Of a stretch of 64,000 bases of DNA, positions 25,917-35,070 are shown piece by piece. Each line of letters starts with the position of its first letter. Position 1 is the first letter of the stretch. The notes under the pieces were generated by a model, which saw only the letters and a list, made by a program, of their open reading frames with translations, ran no database searches and was not told the origin of the DNA. The translations under genes and the position numbers were made by a program. The DNA comes from Anaerostipes rhamnosivorans. Lineage in GTDB: Bacteria; Bacillota; Clostridia; Lachnospirales; Lachnospiraceae. Location: assembly GCF_005280655.1 (NCBI RefSeq), contig NZ_CP040058.1:2084001-2148000 (forward strand), given 5' to 3'.

Positions 25917-27641
25917 ATGAAAAGAAGATGTTTGCTGTCTGTTCTGCTGCTGTCCCTAGTGTTTTTATGGGGCTGTGGCTTGGAACTCAACAGCCGCATG
26001 GAATTAAACAAAGACTTTTCGGGCCACCGGATCATGACCTGTACTGTCAGCTCTGCGGATCTGTCCAGGTATTTTTCCGGCTCCAAAAAGGACCTAGACA
26101 AGGTCATCCGAGACGCCTGCCCGAAGGCTCTGGTTTATAAACAAACCTCGGATAACGACAATACCATTTATACCTTCCGCCTGGACTATTCCTCAAAAAA
26201 AGATTACAAAAAGAAGGTAGAGTCTCTGCTTAACTTTGCACCTGAGATCAAATACAGCTACTCAGATTCTCCATTTGCCAAGGGGATACGGTATTCAGAA
26301 AACTTTTCCACAAAAGATCTCATGTCCTGGCTTTATACTGCTCTCTATGAGAAGGGTTATGTAGACCAAAAGTCTGTGGATGATCTCTGGAACCTGAAAA
26401 ACACCGAGTTTACCTTTGCCGGGAAAAAGTACGACACAGACGATAAGATCAACATAGATGAGATGGATTATGTGCCCATTTCATCCATTGACATCAAAAC
26501 AAAAGAGACCGCCGGCATGAAGCTTACACGCACCATCTCCATCAGACTTCCGAAGGAGACACTGGAAAAACACGCTTCTGCAGTGAACAGCTACTTCTCC
26601 GGCTCTTCCTATAAGAAAACGTGGAAAAATGAGAAAGACGGAAAAACCCTGGTCATCTCTTTTACCAAAGACAACTTCTCTGATCTGTGCGCCGTGACAC
26701 GAAAGGTTCTGCACACCTCAGATACCGGAGGTACTTACCGGGTGGAGACTAAAAGTGGCAGTCCTTTTGAGTTCCAGCTGGATTTTGAGGAGACACTGGA
26801 TTTCAAGAACTTTGCGGATGAATCCGGCAAGGTCCCTGTGACCTATACCTATACTGCCAACGATTCCTTTTCCGACAGTGGAGAACAGACCGTAATTGAC
26901 GAAAAAGTCTCCAAAAAGAAAGTAAACTTTTCATCCTCTTTCGCCCAGCCGGTGCGGAAATACGAGGTTGCCGAAGTTTACAAGAATAAAAATGATATCC
27001 GCAGAAACTTTACCTTCCTTTTCTCATCCGTGTGCAATAAACGGGAACTTACAAAACTAAAGGAATCTTTTATGGGTAGCACCATAACCAATGTTTCCCT
27101 TGACAAAGAGGATGACCACCGGCTTTCCTTCCAGCAAAGGGGAAGTGTCAAACAATGCGATGCGGATTTAAGGAAGATCTGGAAGGGAACTTCCTCCAGC
27201 TATGAATCCAAGAATTCAATCTTCCGCGGACAGACTTCCGATTATACAAGTAAGTTCAGGCTGCATCTGAACAATAAAAAGACCAAGGGGACTTTTACCT
27301 TTGCCTCCATCAGCAAGGATTCTTCCGCAGATGTCACTGTCACCGCAGACTCTTACCAAGAAATCAAAATGGCCCAGAATGTGGCGGATAAACCGGTGTC
27401 CGCACTCCTGAACGGAGATGAGACTATCTCTTCAATCCATAAAAACCAGATCACCGGGGATTCTTTTATCTTGCATTATAAAGGAAGCACTTCAGCTCAT
27501 TATATTTTAAATATATTAAAATTCTTACTACCATTGGTGCTGTTGCTATCAGCCGGAATCTTCCTATACATTAAACAGAACTCCGTAGTCTACTGGCTGA
27601 AAAGGTTGAAAGACAAGATCCAGGAACTGCTGAAGAGATAA
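25917..27641 (+). CDS. lipoprotein with C-terminal membrane helix, unknown function
   Basis: 574 residues. A signal peptide ends in a lipobox-like LWGC; the mature part begins with LELNSRMELN. A hydrophobic helix near the C-terminus (LNILKFLLPLVLLLSAGIFL, about 536-556) is followed by a basic cytoplasmic tail. This gives two membrane anchors around a roughly 500-residue, lysine-rich, beta-prone external region. I do not recognise a domain with confidence; the opening resembles proteins of the LppM type (lipoproteins with a C-terminal helix). The start directly abuts the argH stop, with an AAAGGA SD inside argH. Confidence 0.7.
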   Translation: MKRRCLLSVLLLSLVFLWGCGLELNSRMELNKDFSGHRIMTCTVSSADLSRYFSGSKKDLDKVIRDACPKALVYKQTSDNDNTIYTFRLDYSSKKDYKKKVESLLNFAPEIKYSYSDSPFAKGIRYSENFSTKDLMSWLYTALYEKGYVDQKSVDDLWNLKNTEFTFAGKKYDTDDKINIDEMDYVPISSIDIKTKETAGMKLTRTISIRLPKETLEKHASAVNSYFSGSSYKKTWKNEKDGKTLVISFTKDNFSDLCAVTRKVLHTSDTGGTYRVETKSGSPFEFQLDFEETLDFKNFADESGKVPVTYTYTANDSFSDSGEQTVIDEKVSKKKVNFSSSFAQPVRKYEVAEVYKNKNDIRRNFTFLFSSVCNKRELTKLKESFMGSTITNVSLDKEDDHRLSFQQRGSVKQCDADLRKIWKGTSSSYESKNSIFRGQTSDYTSKFRLHLNNKKTKGTFTFASISKDSSADVTVTADSYQEIKMAQNVADKPVSALLNGDETISSIHKNQITGDSFILHYKGSTSAHYILNILKFLLPLVLLLSAGIFLYIKQNSVVYWLKRLKDKIQELLKR

Positions 27642-27679
27642 TTCTCTTGGGCAACACTTTCTGTTCGGCCTCCATTCAT

Positions 27680-27720
27680 AAAAAAATCAGGACATGTATT
27701 TCCATGATCCTGATTTTTTT
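27680..27720. terminator. bidirectional terminator between lipoprotein and mscS
   Basis: AAAAAAATCAGGA-CATG pairs with CATGATCCTGATTTTTTT with one bulge; loop TATTTC. Serves the convergent genes at 27641 and 27755. The T-run continues into repeat R2 copy 1. Confidence 0.85.
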
Positions 27721-27759
27721 ATTCTATCGGAAAGTTCTACGAACCCTCTTTATTTTATT
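27718..27759. repeat. R2 intergenic repeat, copy 1 (degenerate)
   Basis: Starts TTATTCTATCGG, then GTTCTACGAAC, then an AT-rich degenerate right arm. The order and spacing match the R2 copies at 28691-28731 and 55119-55159 (in reverse complement). Sits directly on a terminator T-run. Confidence 0.6.
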
Positions 27760-28630
27760 CATTGTTTTCTGTTATTTCTTCCGGTTCTTTTTTTGACTCT
27801 TTCAGCTCCATGACATTGACATCCAGCTTATTGTATGGAATCTCAACACCTTCTTTTTCAAAGGCATCTTTGATGTGCTCCAGCAAGGACCACCGGGTGG
27901 AAACATACACCTCAGTGGATACCCAGGCCCTCAGTCCCATAATAACGGAGCTGTCTGCCAGGTCGCTGACAAACACCTGGATATTGTCATCCTTTGTCAT
28001 ATGTTCCTTCTTTGCAACATCCATCATGATCTGTTTGACCTTCTGGATATCACTGTCGTAAGCAATCCCGATCTTTAGGTCAATCAGGCGGCTGTCCTGT
28101 TTTGTGTTATTGATCAAGTTGCTGTTACTCAGCGTCCCGTTTGGAATGACAATGACCCTGTTGTCCACGGTCTTAAGCTTTGTATAGAAAATATCCATGG
28201 CTGCCACTTCGCCCTCGCAGCTGGTCCCGTCTACAACGATATAGTCTCCCACCTGAAACGGCTTTAAGATCAACAGAAGGACTCCCCCTGCAATGTTGGA
28301 GAGGCTTCCCTGCAGCGCCAGACCTACTGCAACACCGGCAGACCCGAACAGCGCCACAATGGATGTCCCTTTGACTCCCAGACGCTCCACGGCCATAAAG
28401 ATCACGATGCAGCGCAATGCGATCTTAAGAAAGGAGCAGCTGAATGTAATAACGCCAAAGTCAACTTCCCTTTTCTCCATTCCTTTCCGAAACAGCGATA
28501 CCAGCCATTTGCTCAGTTTAAAACCGACGCCGATAATGATCAGGGCGACTAATATATTTAAGGCAAAATCTAAAATCTGATCTGTATAATGATTCAATAC
28601 AACATTCCAATTCACGTTTGATGCTATCAT
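27755..28630 (-). CDS. small-conductance mechanosensitive channel (MscS family)
   Basis: 291 residues. Three membrane helices in the first 130 residues; the pore helix GSAGVAVGLALQGSLSNIAGG with alternating Gly/Ala is diagnostic. A beta domain (LKPFQVGDYIVVDG, VIPNGTLSNSNLIN) and the alpha/beta C-terminal vestibule follow, ending in an acidic tail. Releases solutes on hypo-osmotic shock. Located alone between two terminators. Confidence 0.95.
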   Translation of the reverse strand: MIASNVNWNVVLNHYTDQILDFALNILVALIIIGVGFKLSKWLVSLFRKGMEKREVDFGVITFSCSFLKIALRCIVIFMAVERLGVKGTSIVALFGSAGVAVGLALQGSLSNIAGGVLLLILKPFQVGDYIVVDGTSCEGEVAAMDIFYTKLKTVDNRVIVIPNGTLSNSNLINNTKQDSRLIDLKIGIAYDSDIQKVKQIMMDVAKKEHMTKDDNIQVFVSDLADSSVIMGLRAWVSTEVYVSTRWSLLEHIKDAFEKEGVEIPYNKLDVNVMELKESKKEPEEITENNE

Positions 28631-28667
28631 CTTATGTTCTTCTCCTGTTTTTTATAAGTACTTTTTG

Positions 28668-28733
28668 TGCATAATGCCCGCAGGGCTTTTTTATTCCATA
28701 GGGAGGTTCGCAGAACATTCCTATGGAATAAAA
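28668..28733 (+). repeat. R2 intergenic repeat, copy 2
   Basis: First a small terminator-like hairpin GCCC-GCA-GGGC followed by six T (28676-28692), then a long hairpin with perfect arms TTATTCCATAGG (28691-28702) and CCTATGGAATAA (28720-28731) and an inner GTTC-gca-GAAC. The copy at 55094 shares the flanking GCATA and both hairpins; its small stem is GCCT-GCA-AGGC, a compensated change. Confidence 0.85.
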
Positions 28734-28739
28734 TACAAG

Positions 28740-28758
28740 AAACACGCAGAGCGTGTTT
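28740..28758 (-). terminator. probable terminator of the Big_2 protein gene
   Basis: Perfect 8-base stem AAACACGC/GCGTGTTT with loop AGA, 11 bases beyond the stop codon. The following leftward tract is only partly T-rich, so efficiency is uncertain. Confidence 0.6.
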
Positions 28759-28769
28759 CTCTATGTACA

Positions 28770-29813
28770 CTATTTTACGGTAACTCTGCATGTTTTCTTA
28801 GTGGATGTGCCTGGAATCCATGCTGTGATCGTTGCTGTACCCTTTTTCTTCTTTTTCTTCACAACGCCTTTGGAAGAAACGGTTGCAATCTTTTTATTGC
28901 TTGTTTTGTACTTCAGCTTGTCGTTGGATCTCTTATTATAAATAACACCCTTTAGAGGGTAACTCTTTACCTTGATCAACGTCAGTCTGCTGGCATTCAG
29001 CTTGATGCTTCTGGAACCCAATGACACTGATACTTTGCACTTTTTAGAAAGGTTTGTTCCCTTGACCGTAGCTGTCACATAACAGGTTCCCGTTTTAACT
29101 CCGGTGATCACCCCTCTGGATGAAACCGTGGCAATCTTTTTATTTGATGATGAGAATGTGACGGTATCACCACTTCTCTTATTACCGATTGTAGCTGTGA
29201 GCGTTGCAGTTGCTCTGGTTTTGACATTAAGGCTTGTCCTATTGATGGACAAAGTTCTTGGTTTTGAAACAGAGGAGGACGAGCTGCTGCTGCCGTTTAA
29301 CACTTCTTTTCCGTTTTTGTCATAATAGCGGAAATACTTCATCTCACTCTTTGAAACAACCCTGTCTGATTTGGCATAAGTTTTCTTCCCAACCACTCTT
29401 TTCCAATTTTGTTCCAATAAGGTGACATTGTTCCCTGAAACATTCTGTACTATGGCCCAGTGTGTACTTTTGGATGCGATATCTCCCACCTTCGGTGAGG
29501 TCACCTTTTTAAATTTACCACCCTTGTCGTATTCTAACGGTGTTGCACCGGCAAAAAGATTGTACGGTGTAAATCCATATCTGGCCTGATAATATTTCTT
29601 TACCAGTGCCGCGCATGAGTAGATCTTGTCATCACCGTCCCATTTGCCTGGGCGGTACACAGCATTTACGCCCTGAAAACTGTCCACTACCTGTCCTGCT
29701 TTTTTTACCTCCACGACTGTCATAGCCGCTTTTATTCTTCCCCCCACAGGAAAAATAACTGCCAGGCCAAGTGCCAGGCCAAGAATTCCTAATCTGATCC
29801 TTTTTTTATTCAT
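28770..29813 (-). CDS. secreted CHAP/amidase-like protein with Big_2 domains
   Basis: 347 residues from the ATG at 29813, chosen because it gives MNKKRIRLG plus a classical signal peptide and has an AGGGAGAG SD; the in-frame extension to 29945 has none. A cysteine-peptidase-like domain follows (YSCAALVKKYYQARYG, then KSTHWAIVQ and VTLLEQNW, giving a Cys-His pair) at about 35-160. A Ser linker and two bacterial Ig-like Big_2 repeats come next (each with KIATVSSRGVITGVKTG-type motifs). Probably a cell-wall-directed peptidoglycan hydrolase. Confidence 0.8.
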   Translation of the reverse strand: MNKKRIRLGILGLALGLAVIFPVGGRIKAAMTVVEVKKAGQVVDSFQGVNAVYRPGKWDGDDKIYSCAALVKKYYQARYGFTPYNLFAGATPLEYDKGGKFKKVTSPKVGDIASKSTHWAIVQNVSGNNVTLLEQNWKRVVGKKTYAKSDRVVSKSEMKYFRYYDKNGKEVLNGSSSSSSSVSKPRTLSINRTSLNVKTRATATLTATIGNKRSGDTVTFSSSNKKIATVSSRGVITGVKTGTCYVTATVKGTNLSKKCKVSVSLGSRSIKLNASRLTLIKVKSYPLKGVIYNKRSNDKLKYKTSNKKIATVSSKGVVKKKKKKGTATITAWIPGTSTKKTCRVTVK

Positions 29814-29949
29814 CCGTCTCTCCCTTTGTCCCCGTAAAATGTTTTTACACTGAAACAATCTCATTATAATATAAATTATGAACAAATACAATTGTTTTTG
29901 TAACATTTGTAACATCTTCATATGTGTAAATTCTGGAAGGAACAAAGAA

Positions 29950-29980
29950 GACCAGCCATTTTAAAGAATAATGGCTGGTC
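29950..29980 (-). terminator. hairpin after asd
   Basis: Perfect 11-base stem GACCAGCCATT/AATGGCTGGTC, 17 bases beyond the asd stop. Leftward it is followed by CTTCTTTGTT, a moderate T-tract. Likely end of the azlC-asd transcript. Confidence 0.6.
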
Positions 29981-29997
29981 CTGGTAATAACTTCATT

Positions 29998-31083
29998 TTA
30001 TTTTTTCGTAATAAATCCCTGCGCCTTTAAGGTCTCTGCACAGAGCACGGCTCCGCCGGCTGCTCCGCGGACTGTATTGTGGGACAAACCTACAAACTTG
30101 TAGTCATATACGGTGTCTTCTCTGAGACGTCCGATGGACACTCCCATGCCGTTCTCATAGTCCACATCCATGCTCACCTGCGGACGATTGTCGTCCTCCA
30201 GATACTGGATCATCTGTTTCGGTGCACTTGGAAGTTCAAGTTCCTGAGGAAGCCCGCTGAAATTCACAAGCTTTTCGATAAGCTGTTCCTTTGTCGGTTT
30301 CTTTTTAAACTTCACAAACACAGCTGCTGTATGGCCGTTTAAAACCGGCACACGGATACACTGAGTTGTAATGACTGGAGATTCTGCCTTAACAATCTCC
30401 CCGTTTTCAATGTGTCCCCAGAGACGGAGCGGCTCCTGCTCACTCTTCTCTTCTTCTCCGCCGATGAACGGAATAATATTTCCCACCATCTCCGGCCAGT
30501 CTTTAAATGTCTTTCCTGCCCCGGAGATCGCCTGATAGGTTGTTGCCACAACTTCGTAAGGCTCAAACTCTTTCCATGCCGTTAAAACTGGTGCGTAGCT
30601 CTGAATGGAACAATTCGGTTTTACAGCCACGAACCCTCTTGTAGTTCCAAGACGCTTTTTCTGGCTTTTGATCACATCAAAATGTTCCGGGTTGATTTCC
30701 GGCACGACCATCGGTACATCCGGTGTCCAGCGATGAGCGCTGTTATTGGATACTACCGGTGTCTCTGTTTTGGCATAGTCTTCTTCGATCTTTTTGATCT
30801 CATCTTTTGACATATCCACGGCGCTGAAAACAAAATCTACTTCCTTTGCCACTTCTTCCACTTCATTCACATTTTTAACGACCATGGACTTTACTGCTTC
30901 CGGCATCGGAGTATCCATTTTCCAGCGTCCGCCCACTGCCTCTTCATAGGTCTTACCTGCGGATCTTGGACTTGCCGCCAGCGTGACAACCTCAAACCAA
31001 GGATGGTTCTCTAACAGGGAGATAAATCTCTGCCCCACCATTCCGGTAGCACCGAGAATTCCGACTCTTAATTTTTCACTCAT
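29998..31083 (-). CDS. asd: aspartate-semialdehyde dehydrogenase
   Basis: 361 residues from the ATG at 31083 (SD GAGGTGA, 6 bases upstream); a GTG at 31092 is less likely. N-terminal NADP motif GILGATGMVGQ, catalytic C158 in VKPNCSIQ, and the substrate motif ISGAGKTFKDW. Resembles the long archaeal/fungal-type ASADH branch (about 350-360 residues). Makes aspartate semialdehyde for lysine, threonine and methionine. Last gene of the azlC-led run, 11 bp after serA. Confidence 0.95.
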   Translation of the reverse strand: MSEKLRVGILGATGMVGQRFISLLENHPWFEVVTLAASPRSAGKTYEEAVGGRWKMDTPMPEAVKSMVVKNVNEVEEVAKEVDFVFSAVDMSKDEIKKIEEDYAKTETPVVSNNSAHRWTPDVPMVVPEINPEHFDVIKSQKKRLGTTRGFVAVKPNCSIQSYAPVLTAWKEFEPYEVVATTYQAISGAGKTFKDWPEMVGNIIPFIGGEEEKSEQEPLRLWGHIENGEIVKAESPVITTQCIRVPVLNGHTAAVFVKFKKKPTKEQLIEKLVNFSGLPQELELPSAPKQMIQYLEDDNRPQVSMDVDYENGMGVSIGRLREDTVYDYKFVGLSHNTVRGAAGGAVLCAETLKAQGFITKK

Positions 31084-31094
31084 ATCAATCACCT

Positions 31095-32255
31095 CTATAA
31101 TACTCTCAAACGGATCACTCCGTCGATCTGTTTCATTTTTGAAAGAACTGCTTCAGAAGGACGTTTTGCTACATCGAAAATGGAGTAAGCATAATCCCCT
31201 TTTGATTTGTTCAGCATATTTTCAATATTGTATCCCTCTTCTGCCAAAGCTGAAGTCAGCTGTCCGATCATGTTCGGAAGATTCTTGTGATGTACTGTGA
31301 TCCTGCACTCAGCCTCAATATCTCCCAAGTCACAGTTCGGATAATTTACAGAGTTGACAATGTTACCATTTTCCAGATAGTTCATCAGCTGATCTACTGC
31401 CATCTCTGCACAGTTTTCCTCTGATTCCTCTGTGGACGCGCCAAGATGAGGAATTGTGATCACTCCGTCTGCTGCTGCAATAGCAGGATTCGGGAAATCT
31501 GTCACATAGTGCTTAATCTTCTTTGCTGCAAGTCCGTCCAGCACTGCCTGGTCGTCTACCAACTCACCTCTCGCAAAGTTTAAGATCGTTGCCCCGTCTT
31601 TCATTTTCTGGACCGCTTCCTGTCCGATCATTCCCTTTGTGCTCTCCATATACGGAACATGGATGGTCAGAAAATCACATTTCTCGTAGATTTCATCCAA
31701 GGAGCTGCTGTGATTTACCATTCTGGACAAACTCCATGCGGAACGTACAGATACATATGGATCATATCCATAGACATTCATTCCAAGACGGTTGCAGATG
31801 TTTGCCACAAGGACACCGATAGCTCCCAGTCCGATCACACCGATACTTTTCCCTTTTAATTCGTTTCCAGCGAATTCTTTTTTCTTCTTTTCGATCAATT
31901 TCGTAAGATCGGCTTCCTTGGCATTGTCTTTGACCCAGTTTACACCGCCGATGATATCCCTGGATGCTAAGAGGAGTCCTGCTACGACCAGTTCTTTTAC
32001 ACCGTTGGCGTTGGCACCCGGTGTGTTAAATACGGTAATTCCTTTTTCTGCATACTGTTCCAGAGGGATATTGTTGACTCCGGCACCGGCACGCGCAACT
32101 GCGATCATAGAATCCGGCACCTCAAGATCATGCATGGATGCACTGCGGACTAAGACTGCATCTGCAGCATTTAAATCATCGATCACTTCAAATTCACTTG
32201 TAAATAAATCCAAACCACGGTTTGAAATAGGGTTTAAGCATTTAACTGTATACAT
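31095..32255 (-). CDS. serA: D-3-phosphoglycerate dehydrogenase
   Basis: 386 residues from the ATG at 32255 (SD AAGGAG 9 bases upstream). D-isomer 2-hydroxyacid dehydrogenase fold with GVIGLGAIGVLVANICNRLG (NAD site), the catalytic Arg in NFARGELVDD and His in ITIPHLGAST. A C-terminal ACT domain (HHKNLPNMIGQLTSALAEEG) suggests serine feedback. Shorter than the long 520-residue form because the intervening domain is absent. Lies between serC and asd in one operon. Confidence 0.95.
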   Translation of the reverse strand: MYTVKCLNPISNRGLDLFTSEFEVIDDLNAADAVLVRSASMHDLEVPDSMIAVARAGAGVNNIPLEQYAEKGITVFNTPGANANGVKELVVAGLLLASRDIIGGVNWVKDNAKEADLTKLIEKKKKEFAGNELKGKSIGVIGLGAIGVLVANICNRLGMNVYGYDPYVSVRSAWSLSRMVNHSSSLDEIYEKCDFLTIHVPYMESTKGMIGQEAVQKMKDGATILNFARGELVDDQAVLDGLAAKKIKHYVTDFPNPAIAAADGVITIPHLGASTEESEENCAEMAVDQLMNYLENGNIVNSVNYPNCDLGDIEAECRITVHHKNLPNMIGQLTSALAEEGYNIENMLNKSKGDYAYSIFDVAKRPSEAVLSKMKQIDGVIRLRVL

Positions 32256-32267
32256 TCTCAACACTCC

Positions 32268-33356
32268 TTATTTGTTTTCTTCTTCAAATTTTTTCATGAA
32301 CTCTACTAATTTTTCTACGCCCTCTGTCGGCATTGCATTGTAGATGCTCGCTCTCATTCCGCCGACGGTACGATGTCCCTTTAAATTCTCAAATCCGGCT
32401 TCCTTTGCCTCCTTGACAAACTTGGCATCCATGTCATCATCTCCTGTGACAAACGGCACGTTCATAAGAGACCGATCCTCTTTTACTACAGTTCCCTTAA
32501 ACATTTCGCTCTGGTCTAAGAAATCGTAGAGAATCTTGGCTTTTGCTTCATTATGCTTTTTCATTGCCTCAAGTCCACCCTGTTTTTTCAGCCACTGGAA
32601 TACCTTTCCGCAGATATAAATTCCATAGCAAGGAGGTGTGTTGTATAAAGATTTTGCGTCTGCCTGAGTCTTCCATTTCAACATGGTCGGTGTTTCCGGC
32701 ATGACATCATCTGTGATCAGATCTTCACGAATCACTGCAACTACCACTCCTGCAGGTCCTACGTTCTTCTGGACACCAAAGTAGATTACTCCGAAATCTT
32801 CTACATTGACTGGTTCAGACAGAATACAGGAAGACATATCAGCCACCAGGATCTTTCCTTTTGTGTCCGGCACCTGCTGGTACTTGGTTCCGTAAATGGT
32901 GTTATTATAACAGATATATACATAGTCTGCATTTTCTGAAATATTCAGGTCAGAACAGTCTGGAATATATGTATAAGTCTTATCCTCAGAGGAAGCGATG
33001 ATATTGGCTTTCCCGTAACGGCTGGCTTCCTGATATGCTTTCTTTGCCCATTGTCCGGTGATGATAAAGTCTGCTTCTTTGTTTTTCATCAGGTTCATCG
33101 GGATCGCGGAAAACTGTGAAGATGCTCCTCCCTGCAGAAATAACACTTTGTAGTTGTCCGGGATGTTCATCAGTTCCCTTAAATCCGCCTCAGCAGTCTC
33201 AATAATGTCAGAAAACATCTTTGACCTGTGGCTCATCTCCATAACAGACATGCCGCAGCCTTTATAGTCCAGCATCTCCTCCGCTGCTTCCTTTAACACC
33301 TCTTCCGGCAGCACTGCCGGACCTGCTGAAAAGTTATAAACTCTTGCCATTTTCAT
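32268..33356 (-). CDS. serC: phosphoserine aminotransferase
   Basis: 362 residues. Class V aminotransferase: NFSAGPAVLPEEVL at the N-terminus, LQGGASSQFSAIPMN for the cofactor phosphate, and the PLP lysine in YFGVQKNVGPAG. ADMSSCILSEP precedes it. Transfers an amino group from glutamate to 3-phosphohydroxypyruvate, the step after SerA. SD GGAGG. Two ATGs are close (33356 and 33350); the second is better spaced. Confidence 0.96.
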   Translation of the reverse strand: MKMARVYNFSAGPAVLPEEVLKEAAEEMLDYKGCGMSVMEMSHRSKMFSDIIETAEADLRELMNIPDNYKVLFLQGGASSQFSAIPMNLMKNKEADFIITGQWAKKAYQEASRYGKANIIASSEDKTYTYIPDCSDLNISENADYVYICYNNTIYGTKYQQVPDTKGKILVADMSSCILSEPVNVEDFGVIYFGVQKNVGPAGVVVAVIREDLITDDVMPETPTMLKWKTQADAKSLYNTPPCYGIYICGKVFQWLKKQGGLEAMKKHNEAKAKILYDFLDQSEMFKGTVVKEDRSLMNVPFVTGDDDMDAKFVKEAKEAGFENLKGHRTVGGMRASIYNAMPTEGVEKLVEFMKKFEEENK

Positions 33357-33369
33357 AATCCTCCAAAAT

Positions 33370-35058
33370 TTACTTTATAGTTTTTTCCAAGTCTTCTTTT
33401 GTGTATGCCTCCTGAATCGCGGCTCCAGGATTCACCATCGGCCAGACCTTATCATCCAGGTCCACATGGCAGTCTAAAACTACCGGCCTTCCGGCTTCAA
33501 GTGCTTCCTCAAACGCAAATTCAAACTCCTCCAGGGTTGTCACTTTTTTAGCCAGAGCACCCATTCCCTCAGCTACCTTCACGAAATCCACTGGATCCTC
33601 GAAGGTCGTATAGGAATAATGCTCAGAGTAAAACAGATTCTGCCACTGGCGCACCATTCCGAGCACACTGTTGTTGATGATGACTTCAATGATCGGAATA
33701 TTATATCTGGTTGCCGTTGCAAGTTCGTTTAAGTTCATCCGAAAACATCCGTCTCCTGCAATATTAATGACAGTCTTGTCAGGATTGCCCACCTTGGCTC
33801 CGATGCTGGCTCCAAGACCATACCCCATGGTCCCCAGGCCTCCCGAAGTCAGGAAAGTCCTTGGTTTTTTATATTTATAGAACTGAGCTGCCCACATCTG
33901 ATGCTGTCCAACCTCGGTCACGATGATGGCATCCCCCTTTGTTCTCTCATAGATGGCTTCCACGATCTGCGGACCGGAAAGCTTTGATTTGTCATAGGTG
34001 AGAGGATAATTGACTTTATCCACCATGACATTTTTAACCCATGTATTATGATTCTGCTGGCCCAGTCTCCGGTTGACCATGGTAAGCACCGCTTTGATGT
34101 CACCGATGATGTGGGTGTGTGCCATGATATTTTTGTTGATCTCCGCAGGGTCAATGTCAATCTGCAGGATCTTTGCATGCTTTGCAAAAGCGTCCGCATT
34201 GCCCAGCACCCTATCACTGAATCTGGTTCCGATGGCGATCAGCAGATCACATGCTGAGACACCCAGATTGGATGTTTTCGTGCCGTGCATGCCGAGCATT
34301 CCTGTATACAAAGCATCTGTTCCATCAAAAGCGCCTTTTCCCATCAAAGTGTCCGCAACCGGAGCATGAACCTTCTCCACAAACTCCCTGAGTTCTTCCG
34401 ATGCGTCCGACAGTACGGCCCCGCCGCCTACAAGGATAAACGGCTTGGTGGACGATTCAATCAATTCAACCGCCCTTCTAATGTCCATTTCACGGATATT
34501 GTCAATCTTTCTCTTGATCTCTTTCGGTTCTTGCTCCTTATAGTTGGCCACAGCGGCTGTGACATCCTTCGGGATGTCGATTAGGACAGGCCCTTTCCGT
34601 CCGCTCTGGGCAATACGGAATGCTCGCCGGATCGTGTCCGCAAGATCCTCCACATTTTTGACAATAAAATTATGCTTTGTGATCGGGAGGGTGATACCTG
34701 TGATATCTACCTCCTGAAAACTGTCCTTTCCAAGAAGCCCCACTCCTACATTACAGGTGATGGCAACCATTGGGATAGAATCCATATAGGCGGTTGCGAT
34801 CCCAGTGACAATGTTGGTTGCCCCTGGACCCGATGTGGCAAAACAAACGCCGACTTTTCCTGTGGACCTGGCATATCCGTCTGCGGCGTGGGAAGCGCCC
34901 TGCTCATGCCCGGTCAATATATGGGTAAAACAGTCCTGCTGCTTATATAATTCGTCATAGATGTTTAAGATGGCACCGCCCGGATAACCGAAAACAGTGT
35001 CTACCCCCTGTTCTTTCAAACACTCTAAAACAATCTGTGATCCCGTCAATTGTTTCAT
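33370..35058 (-). CDS. ilvB: acetolactate synthase, catalytic subunit
   Basis: 562 residues. TPP enzyme: FGYPGGAILNIYDEL and catalytic Glu in GHEQGASH near residue 52; the FAD/central domain; and the TPP motif GDGCFRMNLNELATATRYN. Condenses pyruvate or 2-oxobutyrate for valine, leucine and isoleucine synthesis. No small regulatory subunit (ilvN) and no ilvC is adjacent, so it either uses an IlvN encoded elsewhere or is not valine-inhibited. Flanked by ilvD and serC with 12-bp gaps on each side. Confidence 0.95.
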   Translation of the reverse strand: MKQLTGSQIVLECLKEQGVDTVFGYPGGAILNIYDELYKQQDCFTHILTGHEQGASHAADGYARSTGKVGVCFATSGPGATNIVTGIATAYMDSIPMVAITCNVGVGLLGKDSFQEVDITGITLPITKHNFIVKNVEDLADTIRRAFRIAQSGRKGPVLIDIPKDVTAAVANYKEQEPKEIKRKIDNIREMDIRRAVELIESSTKPFILVGGGAVLSDASEELREFVEKVHAPVADTLMGKGAFDGTDALYTGMLGMHGTKTSNLGVSACDLLIAIGTRFSDRVLGNADAFAKHAKILQIDIDPAEINKNIMAHTHIIGDIKAVLTMVNRRLGQQNHNTWVKNVMVDKVNYPLTYDKSKLSGPQIVEAIYERTKGDAIIVTEVGQHQMWAAQFYKYKKPRTFLTSGGLGTMGYGLGASIGAKVGNPDKTVINIAGDGCFRMNLNELATATRYNIPIIEVIINNSVLGMVRQWQNLFYSEHYSYTTFEDPVDFVKVAEGMGALAKKVTTLEEFEFAFEEALEAGRPVVLDCHVDLDDKVWPMVNPGAAIQEAYTKEDLEKTIK

Positions 35059-35070
35059 AAGAATACCTCT